Shown here piece after piece: positions 11,020-21,994 of a stretch of 64,000 bases of DNA. The notes below the pieces were generated by a model. It made no database searches. It was not told where the DNA came from and saw nothing but the letters and a program-made list of their open reading frames with translations. Location: the NCBI GenBank assembly GCA_022496805.1, contig CM040100.1, positions 20,055,009 through 20,119,008 on the forward strand, read 5' to 3'. This DNA comes from Pohlia nutans. Taxonomy: Eukaryota > Streptophyta > Bryopsida > Bryales > Mniaceae. Made by a program: the position numbers and the translations under genes. The first letter of the stretch is position 1. Every line of letters begins with the position of its first letter.

Positions 11020-11510
11020 TTAGTCTTCATCATTGTTGGCCTCGGCAGCCCAGGTGTTGTGGATTTCTCCTAGACTCAGAGTTGGGGAAATAATTGGAGT
11101 CGCAGCATGATATTGTTTTAATTTTGTGGCGTTTACAATTGTTGTTTGTTTGTCATAGTTGTGATTGTTAACCAAAAGCAGGGTATTATTTGGCAGCACC
11201 AATTGGACTCTTTAAGGTCTGTACCTTGGAAATGGATTCGAATTTGGATTTTTGAATCTTAGGATCTTTTGGGCACCATAATACATGGTCACCTTTTTGG
11301 AATGCTCGGTGGGGTTGAGAAGCTTGGAAGTATTGGGCACTAAGTTGATGTTTGTGTTTGATATTTTGTATAGCCAGTTCTCCAATTTCTTCCAAGTGGT
11401 GAATATTATGAAGCCTAGCTGCCAAAACTCTATGGGGCGTGTAATCCTTGTCTGTAATTTAAAATGGCCTCCACTTTTTTTTGAACTTTGAAATTTTGGA
11501 ACCACCAAAT
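11020..11510 (-). pseudogene. Relic of a Ty3/gypsy pol 3' end (integrase C-terminus)
   Basis: Read on the minus strand from about 11510 to 11020. One frame gives a charged helical stretch, then FQKGDHVLWCPKDPK, the typical FxxGDxVLW segment of gypsy integrase C-termini. Another frame continues with VQLVLPNNTLLLVNNHNYDK and then a VNxxKLKxY motif, also typical of this region. The two parts are separated by a frameshift near 11200, so this is a broken remnant. The adjoining minus-strand Pro/Ser/Thr-rich frame (about 10399-11016) has no ATG at its open start and may be the 3' non-coding end of the same element. Confidence 0.6.
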
Positions 11511-12489
11511 ATGGTAGATTATGTAGTTGTGGCCTTGTGGGTTAATTTTCTTTTATTGAAATCATGTTTATTTTGGTTTTATATAAATGTGAATTAATTG
11601 CCTTGTGTAGAAAATGCAAAGTGTGAGATTTTTTTGGTGTTCATTCACTACATTATTATATGTTATAATTAATATATTCTTTTGTTTATGATAATGTATG
11701 TTACAGAGTTGCTTGAATGCAAGACTTTGGTGTGTGTTATGTTGTGCTTATGCACATTCTTTGAGGGATTTGCAATCCCTTAACAAAGGAAAAAGTGAAT
11801 GAATGAATGAATCAGTGTATCTTTCACAAGTAGGAGTCAAGCTAAAAGATAAAGAACAATTGATACCCTCTCAAAGGAGTGAACATATCAACCATATAAA
11901 TTTCCCCGCCCGTTTCGCACCTTAGGTTTTAAAAAAGAACGCCAATTTCAATATTGAGATGAAGATAACGTAACATTCTTAAGCAGTAGGGTGTTGCACC
12001 GCCTACTGCTTGGTTGGTTTTTTATTGATACAATAACTTTCCTTGGAACATGGAGTGAAAGATGACACTTGTCATTATATGAGGAAATTTAGGAGTCAAG
12101 CAAGTAAGACAAATTTGAGATGTGAAAACAAAGAGCATCCAAGAGCATTCAAGAGCATCAGAGAGAAACTTGGAAACTTAAGTAGGGGTAGAAAGTCTAG
12201 GGCGTAACGATGTTATAAATAACGAGGACACCAATTCCACACTCCATAGTAATGAAGCTAAAATGCAAGCAATGAATTGTAGCACTATCTCAAAGAGCAG
12301 TCTGCTAAACCATACAGATAAGTGAAATCCAATAAAGAAAGATGCAATTTGGATAAAGAAGACTAAAGATTGTAAAAGAAGAGTGAAAACTATAAGAGAA
12401 GCAAGAATACATTAAAGAAAACAGGAGAACTACCATAACAATCTGTAGCCTTTATGCCCACTGCCTTTACTTTATACACTCTGCTCATC
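11511..12489. other. Intergenic DNA without recognised features
   Basis: AT-rich; several short purine-rich runs around 12130-12430. No coding frame or repeat family recognised. Confidence 0.35.
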
Positions 12490-12592
12490 ATCTTGAGCTT
12501 CCACTTGTCTACTTAGCTGCTGATGAAGTACTGTTGAGTGTAGAATATTCCACACCATCTACTGTAGAGCCAAGGCAAAGACAGAGCATACC
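12490..12592. repeat. Dispersed repeat, second copy near 42560-42640
   Basis: The stretch with tgtagaatattccacaccat (about 12538-12557) and its flanks is closely similar to 42560-42640 in the ABC1K8-SEP1 interval. Class unknown. In this copy a CACTA-type MITE follows directly. Confidence 0.6.
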
Positions 12593-12771
12593 CAGTACAA
12601 GGAGAAGGCCTTGCTTTTCACTCCTATGAGTCAAACAACGCGACTTCGCACTCACCAATTTTTTGGTTGGATTTGATGAGTGCGATTCGTCACGTAAAAC
12701 AAGTGTGTAGAGTGAAAAGCGACAATGGACAAGAATCTCCAAAGTAAGGAACCACGCCTCTGCTTGTAGTG
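12593..12771. mobile_element. CACTA-type MITE (copy 1)
   Basis: Left end CAGTACAAGGAGAAGGCCTT and right end ...GCCTCTGCTTGTAGTG form a TIR related to CACTACAAG, the terminus of En/Spm (CACTA) transposons. The interior matches four other copies in this window (12834, 46091, 55584, 56243), including gagtgcgattcgtcacgt. About 180 bp, non-coding. Confidence 0.75.
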
Positions 12772-12833
12772 GAATTATTGGTATGAGGGGATGAGAGATT
12801 AGTCATAACTTTCTGTAGCGTCAAGAGTGTTTT

Positions 12834-12999
12834 CACTACAAGGAAAAGGTGTTGCTTTTCACTTGGTAGGTGAGTCAAACGGTGCCACTTCGCACTCACT
12901 CAAGACTAGATGAGTGCGATTCGAACGTCACATAGGACAAGTGTGTACAATGAACTCTGACACTGTTCTAAGTGAGAAGCGACGCCTTTGCTAGTAGTG
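12834..12999. mobile_element. CACTA-type MITE (copy 2)
   Basis: Starts CACTACAAGGAAAAGG and ends CGCCTTTGCTAGTAGTG, giving a TIR of about 30 bp with a few mismatches. Flanking triplets ttt and tgt are compatible with a mutated 3-bp target duplication. It lies only about 60 bp from copy 1 in the same orientation. Confidence 0.78.
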
Positions 13000-14040
13000 T
13001 GTCTGACAAGAGTCCCTAGGCTTTTATTCTTGGTTTTCTTTCTCGAAAAAAGACTTGTAGATTGATGATGGTGATAAAGTTTGTTGTTTTATTATTTATT
13101 TATAGGGAAGTGTCTTGTGCATGTACTCTACAGTGAATGTACGATTTTTAAGTATTTCATGTTTGGATAGTTTTGCCATCTATAGTTTAGATTGATTTGT
13201 AGACATGGGTGAACTTTTACAAATGATGTAGAATATTACAAGTTTCTTATCCATAAGAATTGATGATTCTTGTACTTTTTTTTCATTTCTCCTCTTTGGG
13301 AAGCAATTACAAGACGTACTATCTCATGGTTAAGGGAATTCAAGCCTCAGGAAGACCTCTATGTTGACACTTCAAAACTTGTATAGTTTCTATCTATACG
13401 TCAATTTCAAATGACCCAATCGCATCTATTATATGTGCATAGTATATAGGTAATAGACCAGTCGCAACTATCGTTTATTTAGGATATTGAACAAGGTTCC
13501 ATCATAAGTACAAGAATCTATCTAAATCTAATTTTAACAGTTTATTTGGAGTGATTTTCACACTCTCCAAATGTGGCGTGTCTACTTGCCCTCTACACTA
13601 TTCTAAGATGCTTTTCATCCATTTTACTAGGTGTCTGATAGTTTGCAAGGGACGTCCTAAGAGCATCACCATTTGTCCTTTACATAGATGAAAACAAGAT
13701 TTTTTGGATGAAAAGCAAGCAATTAATGCTCGGACGTGCCAAAATATTCTCTTTGCTCTGGAAATACCCAATTTTTGCCATAGTTGTACAACCCTAGGAA
13801 ATACTACTTTTCATTAACAATTAGTAGGTAGGATAATAAACAATGAAGTTTTTTTTTTTTTTTTTTTGCACACTAAAAGACAAGTGATTGGTTAGAAACT
13901 AATATAGTGAATTGCAGGGGTGGGGTGATCAAGTGACCTACTCTCTAAGTAAGTGACTCCCAATATTGATTAAGTTTTAATGTGATAAAATCATTCGTAT
14001 AAATGGAGATGCTTTAAGGTAGAGACACCCATTCCCAACT
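13000..14040. other. AT-rich intergenic DNA
   Basis: No gene seen. Includes a poly-T tract at about 13850-13867. The last 50 bases resemble the reverse complement of about 33040-33070. Confidence 0.35.
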
Positions 14041-14177
14041 ACTTAAAACACCCAATTCGCTAATTTTGCACTTGGCCATATAATCATGCACTTGGCCCCC
14101 AAGCGCATTAAAAAAAAATGTTTGAAAAATTCTCAAAAAAACAGCCATTTTTGTCTTTCCACAATCCCTTACGTTGT

Positions 14178-14241
<64 letters not shown>

Positions 14242-15412
14242 TTGTATTCTCATCTTTATCATTTATTTTATCTTTATCTTTTCTTTTCTTTTATCTTGTT
14301 TTTTTTCTTGTCTTCTTTCTTGTCTTCCTCTTGTCTTCCTTCCTCTTTTTCTTCTAGTCTTCTTCTTTTTCTTCTAGTCTTCCTTCCTCTTTTTCTTCTA
14401 GTCTTCTTCTTTTTCTTCTAGTCTTCCTCTTTTTCTTCTAGTCTTCCTTTTGTCTTCCTTTTTTTTTTCTTCACCTTGCCATTTTTGGAGTTTAAACGTT
14501 AAAAAAAAAAATTAAAAAATTAAATCAGGGAGCAGCCGATGGCTGAATCCAATACAGGCCAAAAAAAAAACAAAAAAAACAATTTTTTTTTTTTTGCTTC
14601 CGCTTTTTCCGGGCAAAGAGGGTCTGTGCGCGCGGACCCTACTCTAATTTTCAGCCTCCCCCCTTCACTCCCTCCTCTCCCCTATATAAACCCTCCCTCA
14701 CTCTCCCTCCCTCACTCTCTCCTTCCTCCCCTTTTCCTCTCTTGTCCTTCTCCCTCTCTCCTTTCTCCCTTCTCCTCAATATAAAAGAGGAAGAGGGAGG
14801 AAGAGTGAGGGAGGAAGAATGAGGGAGGGTTTATGTAGGATAGAGGGGAAAAAAAAGGAAAGGGGAGGAGGGAGGGAGGGAGGGAGGGTTAAAATTAGAG
14901 TAGGGTCGACGCGCGCGGACCCTCTCTGTTCAGAAAAAGCGGAAGCAGAAAAAATAAAAATAAATAAATAAATAAAAAATAAATAAATAAATTGGCCTGT
15001 ATTGGATTCAGCCATCAGCTGCTCCCTGATTTATTTATTTTAATTTATTTTTTAACGTTTAAACTCCAGAAATGGCAAGGTGAAGAAAAAAAAAAGGAAA
15101 ACAAGAGGAAGACTAGAAGAAAAAGAGGAAGACTAGAAGAAAAAGAAGAAGGAAGACAAGAAAGAAGACAAGAAAAAAATACAAGATAAAAGAAAAGAAA
15201 AGAAAATATAAAGATAAAGATAAAGATAAAAGATAAAAATAAGAATACAAAATAAGTAAATAAATAGTTTTTTTACAACGTAAGGGATTGTAGAAAGACA
15301 AAAATCGTTGTTTTTTAAAGAATTTTTCAATCATATTTTTTTAAAGCCAAATTTGCTCATGGAATGAGTGCACTTGGCCAAGTGCAAAATTAGGGAATTG
15401 GGTGTTTTAAGA
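14041..15412. mobile_element. Giant palindrome or fold-back element, about 1.37 kb
   Basis: The left half is the reverse complement of the right half. Paired landmarks: cttaaaacacccaattc (14042) with gaattgggtgttttaag (about 15394); ccttacgttgta (14168) with its complement at about 15275; gcagccgatggctgaatcc (14532) with its complement near 15000; and the gcgcgcggaccct block (14627) with its complement near 14915. The centre is near 14,775. One arm is pyrimidine-rich (14280-14460), so the other is purine-rich. Right-flanking sequence (acatgcactatacttgggat) recurs at about 32794 without the palindrome. This fits a fold-back transposon or very long-TIR MITE; a hairpin transcript would be a ready dicer substrate. 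Confidence 0.85.
14180..14236. repeat. (AT)n microsatellite
   Basis: Uninterrupted AT dinucleotide run of about 57 bp inside the left arm of the palindrome. The right arm has no AT run at the corresponding position, so it expanded after the palindrome formed. Confidence 0.97.
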
Positions 15413-15540
15413 CATGCACTATACTTGGGATAGTTGAATCAATATTCTGAAAATTTTCCTCTTTTGGCAATAAGAAATCAAGAAGTTTTCATAATTATTT
15501 CAAAATATTTTTTCTCATAATAATTTGAATAAGTAAAGTA
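15405..15540. repeat. Dispersed repeat shared with 32785-32920
   Basis: Contains acatgcactatacttgggat, the cctctttt(g/a)gcaataag segment and atttgaataagta, in the same order and spacing as 32785-32920. Class unknown. In this copy it abuts the palindrome. Confidence 0.7.
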
Positions 15541-16251
15541 TTGGCCCTAACAGTAATTGAGCCACAACGATTATATACTAGGATTAACTGTGGGTTAATG
15601 AAGGGACCTATCTTCGAATGAGTTCACTGGAGTTTTGCCAAATCTCACTATGATCAAGGGCTTACAATATTTGTAAGTACCATTACATTACATTCCAGAT
15701 CATCAATCTTCGTTCTAAACAAATTTTAGATTGAAATTTTGCACACTATTTCTCATCAACCTCGAATATCAATAGGGACCAAGAATTGGTCAGGAAAATC
15801 ATGCGAGTGTGGCCTCTTGTTATTAATGAGACCAACTTCCATTATGTGCTGTGCAAATTGCTGCATAATTTGCTACCATGTATTTTCAATATGAGGACCG
15901 TATTGTGAGAAGACTTATACTGAACATGCTGTTGTTTGCAGGGATGTGTCTAATAACACGTTCAACTACCATATATGACGATGCTTAATTCTTTGTATAA
16001 TACTGTGTAAGTCTAGTCTACACTAATGCTCATTTTCTATTTCCTCAAGTTCTTGTACATGCTCTCGTTTTGGCATGGGCCTCTCGCTATGCCAATTATA
16101 TATACTCGTAGTGTTTGAATTTCATTTGTTATATGAGTTGCACATGTCACCTATAGAAACTTGTTTTTGTTGATCTTAGGCACAACAATTATGATCATCA
16201 CGAGTAGTGCTTGATGCCTATAGACAAGCTTGGATGTGCTAATTTTGCAGG

Positions 16252-16410
16252 AATTTAAGTAACAACAACTTCTCTGGTGAATTTCTATTGTCCTCGGTTA
16301 TCAACACCGGCATCAACAACTCCCTTTCTGTGCTCGACCTATCTAGCAATTAGTTGACAGGTTCTGTAAGCCTCTGGGACGGCTCAGATTTGGGCTCTCT
16401 CAAGGAATTG
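16252..16410 (+). pseudogene. Relic exon of a plant LRR receptor
   Basis: After an acceptor-like tttgcag at 16244-16250 the + strand reads NLSNNNFSGEF, then SLSVLDLSSN, then a TAG at 16351-16353, then LTGSV and GSLKEL. The LDLSxNxLTGS pattern is typical of extracellular LRRs of receptor kinases and receptor-like proteins. The in-frame stop and absence of other exons indicate a relic. A similar short trace may lie near 15950. The 15541-16251 interval has no other feature. Confidence 0.6.
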
Positions 16411-16711
16411 AAAGTAACAACACTCCGAAGACGTGAACACCCAACAGGGGCCGCAATTAGGTTGCATGTAATGGGAACTCTGTGGACCCATATTTCACAG
16501 ACACATTATGTAAAATTTGTAGAACAATAATGCTAAGTGTTGCCACATACGATCCTTTCTTGTATTAAAAGTACTGCAAATGAGTCAAGCAATAATGTGC
16601 AACATGGACAAATGTTTTACACAAAATTGCCAAAATCACTGGAAACTGCCAATTTAATGAATATAGTGTTCACAACGTTGTCAAGTCACCAATACCTGGA
16701 GAACTAATTCT

Positions 16712-19103
16712 CTACCGCACATGATTGTCGTGAAAAATAGATTTTGCTTGTATTACGCTCTCATACCCATCACGTGGTCCAATAGCCGGGATTCCACCAG
16801 GATGTTGTGCAGCAAGCTCGTAAATATGAGTCATTGCATGATTGATGTATATATCAAAATCAAATGACTGTTTGTTTACACATCTTTTGTATCCAAGTCT
16901 TCTTGACCCCTCGTTCATTGTCCTTGAAACTTCTTACAACATCCACATTGATACTATTTTCATAAGAGACTTGAGAGAATTGAATTGAACTTTTTGTTTG
17001 GACGAGCTGGTGTTGGTTCCTGCTCAGCCCAAAACCATCCTTTGATATGATCCCTTTTGCAATTGAATGTGTATTTATAATAATGTTCCCCATCTTCAAG
17101 AGGTTGGAAGGTTCCTTCAATTGTCACATCCTGAGAACTACAAATTGGCAAATTGTAGGCCCGTTTCTTGCACATTCCAACTTCCCTCAAGCAGTGTGAT
17201 CGAATGTTGGTATCTCCATACGAGAATTTCCCAGCAATTTTTGGCTTTACTCCACCTTTAAATTTGTGTACAACATCAAATCCCTAAACTGTCTGTATTC
17301 TGCCATTCTGGTAGAATCAAAGGCTTCTTCAACATGAATTGTGGTACTTTCTCCAGTTTTTGAATATGTCACCTGTCATGTTGTCTGTGCCAAAACTGCA
17401 GGTCCCAGCTTTACTCCTCCTTGCATTTGTATTGATGTTTGCCGTGAATTTAACGTGCTACTTCTTCCTCTTGTTGCCTTCTGATCTTTCAGCTCGTGAA
17501 TAAGTCCAAAGCGAGGCTTAAGTTGTGCGGCTCTTTTAGCCATGCATTGAATTGAAAATTCAAAATAATCATAAAACCAGGCAAATTGACTGTCCCTTTC
17601 TTCATGGTCTGGTCCACTATCACCAAGAGCTAAATTGACCTTGAGCTTCACATGTACCTCTCTCCCCTTGATTATTTTATTTGGGCCATTTCAAAATGGA
17701 ACTGTTTTTCGAAATGAAACTATAATACAAGGAGTAACATTAGCACGTATGCTTTTGTAAGGCCAATCATTTTCCACTTTTTTCTTGAAGGTATTATATC
17801 CAGGTTGTAACTCGATTGAGATGCTCTCTCGGTCGATTGAATCAGTAGAAGTTGACAGGTTTTTCCCTCCACTGCTATCACGGCCGTCGTCCTCATCATC
17901 TCCATCTGACACTTCGTCCTCATCATCTCCATCTGACACTTCGTCCTCATCATCTCCATCTGACACTTCGTCCTCATTCTCTGCATCAGGTGGAATATCT
18001 TGGTTACTTCTTGAATTCCCATTTCTACGGTCTTTAGAAAATGAGGGACTTGAATGCTGACTGCAACCTCTTTTTTCACTACCACCACATCCAGTACCGC
18101 CTCTTTCTTGGTATTGAGCATCGCCTTTAGAAATACTTTCAAACTCAAGAATTGCGGTCCTCAACTCTTTCAAATTCCAAAAGAGAGGCAACTCTTTGAT
18201 CCTTAACCAAAAGTTTTCATCATCGCCAAGTTCTTCACATTTCATCAGCAACAGAAGCTTCGCCACAATATGAACACGGTACGCAGGGTGTGACAAAAAA
18301 TCTCCTTGTGTGCCAACACTACGATTTTGATTTCCGTCAACATCTTCATCAAGTCGCAGCAAATAAAAAGCATCTGCCAAAGAATTCTCGCAATCAATTT
18401 CTTCGAAAACGCTCATAATAACCTTGGTTGGATCACCTCCCAAAGTCACCGTAACAAGCTTCTGAGTCTCAAATCCCACTCCAGTCAATCGACCATAGTT
18501 TTCAAGTTTGAAAGTATGACTTGTACCTGCATTGTTCTAGTATCCAACCTCCCTACAACAACACCATAGACGTTATCTTCAAAGATCTGAATCAATTGTT
18601 CAACTTCATGCTCCAGTTTCATTGGCTTTTGTTGAATACCCAATGCAGACATGATTGTAGATATAAAGCTCTGTAGGTCTTCTAGCCATTGAGGTTCGAG
18701 AAAATGTACACTCTCTTGCACACTCATAATAGTACGTCAAGCTCTCATCAATGCATTTCATGCCTCTTACATCAGACATTCCGAATCTACAATGCCCTGA
18801 TATTCATTGCCAATATCAAATGCGCATGTTACTTTCAATGTCCAATAATATTCAATAGACATTCCAAAATCTAGTCAAAAACAATTTGATATTATAGTAA
18901 TCTTAAAATGTGGAGGAAATAATATTGTTATCACAAAGTGCCATCACCTTCAGCAATTTAAATACAAGCACCAGCTTAAGTAGTTCTCCCGGACATGGGA
19001 GAATTGAAGTGAAAATTACATACCGGAAAGTTGAGCTGCGCATCATCACGACCAAGTCGTACGCCATTGCAGCTTGATCTTCCATCCAATAACATCAGGG
19101 CTG
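16712..19103 (-). pseudogene. Broken multi-segment protein gene of unknown function
   Basis: Several minus-strand segments read as real protein but lie in different frames. In order: a probable exon ending in a clear donor CCG|GTATGT near 19025; a segment with FLEPQWLEDLQSFIS (about 18730-18540); a frame change near 18525; a long segment 18488-17691 with an acidic repeat; an in-frame TGA at 17691-17693 after which the same frame resumes (HVKLKVNLALGDSGP); another in-frame TGA at 17376; then a shift to a segment with LPICSSQDVTIEGTF (about 17190-16960); and finally INHAMTHIYELAAQHPGG (about 16840). Two stops and two or three frame changes make a pseudogene likelier than a multi-exon gene, although some breaks could be introns. 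I do not recognise the family. GC content is higher than in the flanks. Confidence 0.5.
17888..17968. repeat. 27-bp minisatellite encoding an acidic repeat
   Basis: Three identical 27-bp units (cgtcctcatcatctccatct plus gacactt), with a partial fourth. On the minus strand each encodes EDEVSDGDD. The period is a multiple of three, so copy number could change without breaking frame. Confidence 0.95.
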
Positions 19104-20059
19104 CAAAAGACGGTCATCAATTTCAGGTTTCACAAGATAACGTTAGAGTTATCTAGGCGATCACGCAAAAGGATACGACCTCCTAGCATATCTGCAAATG
19201 TACAGATTTCAGTGCCGGTAGCTCTTTGAAGATGCCATCCCTCGAGCTTCCAACAAAGACTATTGAGGTGAACAACTCGAATCTGTTCAACACGAGCATC
19301 ATACACGCACCAGTAACATTGGATGCAACCCCGACATTGAATCCCCACTACAGTCCACGAATCACACTCAACATTCCAGAACGATTGATGACTGAATTGG
19401 ACATGAGCGCATTGAAAAGTCCCGCCGCATTTAACTTGCAACGGTGGATCATAATTCAGTTCTATCTTCGAATGTTATTCGCACAGCAGTTGTTCCCCAC
19501 CAACCAAGAGATCCTAATAAAACAGTCCGTCTCGTGTGAATTTCTATCACCATGCCCAACTATCAAAGCATTTGCCACCTCGAGTCAGAAGCTTACCTAG
19601 ATAAACTATATCATCACCGTGTCATGCCAGGCCGACTTCAAATCCACCAGCAACAAATGACAAGGATACAAATGCTCGTTAGAAGTGGGTCTTTTGGAAT
19701 GTTACAGTGAATCAGATTCTTCAATCTCCTTAAATAGATGTATCCTATGTACATGGTAACATGTTGAATATCTATATGCACATGATAGGTTCCGCTGTGT
19801 ATGCCACTGACCTCGTTTCCCCTTTTCTCGCAAACGTGCCTCGTAATCCCCTTTTCCCCGATGTCTGCATTCATAAAACAAATACAAAATTCAGAAATTC
19901 AATCACGATGAACCTCCTACCATACAAATCCCTGACCAGCACTTAGTCTTCCGAAATAGTCCAATCTAGAAAATATTGGAAAGCCACTTTTCATTTTGTT
20001 CCACTGAACGAGTCTTCCATATGGTGCCAATGGCAAGAATGTGATCCCACCCTATAGCA
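19104..20059. other. Region of mixed coding-like signal, unresolved
   Basis: Higher GC than the surrounding DNA and open in several frames on both strands. A minus-strand stretch reading GGRILLRDRLDNSN near 19170 precedes an acceptor-like tttgcag/C on the minus strand near 19104, so it may be an upstream exon of the broken gene at 16712-19103. A + strand frame at 19226-19600 has no domain. No function assigned. Confidence 0.3.
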
Positions 20060-20694
20060 CTACAACCGCGACTTTGTATCCTGGACCAAGATGTCACCAA
20101 CTTGCAACAACGTCCAATACATGACAGATGCACCTAACATTACGAGTACGGCACACTGGCTGCCCGGATAATGGAAACAATAACCATGCAAGAAGGTGCA
20201 GACATACAATAATCGCCTTAACAGGCCCCGGTATTTCGACCTCGGCTGTGCAGGGGTCTTCGAAACTTCATTACCACCTGACAATTCCGGCAATATCTCT
20301 TCATTGGCTTCATGTGTCTGGGTTGCTTCACTGCTTAGCACTCTTGGGTCTTGAGTAGAAGGGATCAGCTCGGTGTCTTGCTGGAATGCTCCTTCACCAA
20401 GAGCAAACCGCATCCCTCAAACATTAGGTCGTCCTCGGGTCTGTACAGGTCCGCAACATTTACGTGATCCGGCTGATACAAATCACCCGCATCTTTGCTT
20501 CCAGGCTCTACTCCCATTATACCTTCCGGATTGAATTTGTCCTCACTTGGTCGTTGCATGATAGACAGTCTTGAATGTACATCATTGAAATCATCTCCAG
20601 CCGCGCTCCGACCTAGAATCAAAACAGGAGAGGGCGCAGACCTTACAACATCACTGGGCAGTAATGAACTCTCAAACCAGGTTCAAGTGGGAGC
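20060..20694 (-). CDS. Unknown acidic protein fragment with C-terminal membrane segment
   Basis: Two minus-strand frames overlap. The first (about 20694-20365) is acidic and polar, with DVVRSAPSPVLILGRSAAGD and ADLYRPEDDLMFEG. The second (20413-20060, from an ATG) carries RSKYRGLLRRLLYVCTF followed by a hydrophobic stretch CAVLVMLGASVMYWTLLQ near its end, suitable as a tail anchor. They are out of phase near 20400, which needs an intron or a frameshift. A further possible exon upstream on the same strand (about 21125-21003) ends in a good donor GAAG|GTAAAT. No family recognised, and the gene model is uncertain. Confidence 0.35.
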
Positions 20695-20756
20695 CTAATT
20701 TGTTTGTATCCACGAGTTCTTGCGTCTGTTGTTTTCACATCTTACATTGCTCATCA

Positions 20757-20895
20757 CTAGTAGGATTTTGGTCCTTTATAACTAGTCTTTTGTGACTTAA
20801 ATGGTCCAAAACGACTTCTTTTCTAAAGTATTGAGTCACAAAGGACCATGTAAGTCACAAAGGACTAGTTATAAAGGACCAAAATCCTACTAGTG
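20757..20895. mobile_element. Hairpin MITE, about 139 bp
   Basis: Begins CACTAGTAGGATTTTGGTCC and ends with its near-perfect reverse complement. The inverted arms run about 44 bp (through ttataactagtc and ttgtgactt), leaving a loop of about 50 bp. The CACTA-like terminus with flanking cat and gat suggests a CACTA-type MITE with a 3-bp duplication bearing one mismatch. Confidence 0.85.
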
Positions 20896-21584
20896 GATAA
20901 AAATTTTCCTCAACATAAGCTTCTACTATCAATCGGCTTTCTCATCACAAATATCCAACGTAGCAGTAAAAAGACTAGGCTACGTCATCGACGCACATTT
21001 ACCTTCGAGGTCCGGACTCGTAGTCTGCACCGGCGGGGCCGCTGAAGGAAGCGTGGATTGTAGACTCTCAGGTGTGTTGTTTACGCTGTAAACCTGGGCA
21101 TCTGTTCGACAGCCACATCGATTTTCTCATAAGTACTTGAAAGCTCTAGCGGCACCAGCGAGCGAACCAGACGACAAAAGAGCCGAGTTCGACAACCGCC
21201 TAGTCGAGCAACTCACTCCAAGAATTATGTCGGGTTCTTGACGTCGCAATTGTACATGTGCAGTGAAGCACAGAAATTCTCACAGTCTCTCTAACCCTAG
21301 TGGTTCCACAAATATTAGGGGCGTGTAGTACTTGTGCAAGTGGCCGGAGCCTACAATTCACTCCCGTCCTTCTGACCACACGACGACACAAGCTCAGAGA
21401 AAATGTGGAGTGCAAGCCTTTGGAACCTAAAACAATCGGTTACGATCCTGCATGTCAGCAGAGAAGTATGTTGCAGCATTATGAACGAAAGTGCATTGAT
21501 CTTTCAAGGTGCGAAGGTTCGGAGCCAGTACCTTCCCAGTTCGATCTCTACGACTCCGAAAACGCCATGTCACTCTCCACCGGC

Positions 21585-21952
21585 TGTTAGGGACATAGTC
21601 TTTAGAACCTTCTAGAGACAAGTTTCTAGAACTTTCTAGAAACAAGTCTCTAGAACACTCTAGAACATTCTTGAAACAAGTTTCTAGAACCTTCTAGAAG
21701 TCTCTAATGGTAGATTGGTAGAACTTCTTCTAGAAGCATCTGAGTTGGCAAAAGTTCTAGAAGCTTCCTAGTTCTAGAAGTATATATAGGAGTCGAGGCT
21801 GAAGAGTTCTTCAGTCTCGACAACGCACTTCTTGGAGTTCTAGCTCACCTCTCTTCGTGTTGATCGTGTACTCATTCTGTTAATCCAAGTTTCTTGTCAG
21901 TTCTTACTTTCTAGTTCTTGATCTCTTGTTGGTCATTCTTGTGTCCCTGACA
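21585..21952 (+). repeat. 5' LTR
   Basis: 368 bp, TGTTAGGGACATAG...GTGTCCCTGACA. The U3 half is packed with TTCTAGAA-type motifs. TATA-like TATATATAGG lies at 21781-21790, so transcription should start about 30 bp downstream (about 21815). Confidence 0.96.
21604..21780 (+). promoter_or_regulatory. Cluster of heat-shock elements in the LTR U3
   Basis: Heat-shock factor binds alternating nGAAn/nTTCn pentamers. Two perfect four-pentamer sites are present: TTCTAGAACTTTCTAGAA at 21624-21641 and TTCTAGAACCTTCTAGAA at 21682-21699. Three-pentamer and near-perfect sites follow, for example TTCTAGAAGCTTC near 21765. All lie within 180 bp upstream of the TATA motif. The same array is present in the 3' LTR. 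Heat induction is an inference from these motifs. Confidence 0.8.
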
Positions 21953-21975
21953 GTTTGTCGAGACTGCATTCTCAC

Positions 21976-21994
21976 CGGTATTAGAGCTAGTCCC
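21976..21994 (+). other. Candidate primer-binding site
   Basis: CGGTATTAGAGCTAGTCCC resembles the plant initiator-Met PBS TGGTATCAGAGCCAGGT with several mismatches. It sits 23 bases beyond the LTR end instead of the usual few, so the assignment is tentative. Confidence 0.4.

Noticed and set aside
14014..15334. Open frames inside the palindrome (Lys/Glu-rich on one strand, Phe/Ser/Leu-rich on the other)
   Set aside because: They come from CT/GA-rich low-complexity DNA and appear symmetrically in both arms.
19226..19600. 124-codon + strand frame
   Set aside because: Overlaps minus-strand coding-like sequence, lacks any domain and has no supporting splice context.
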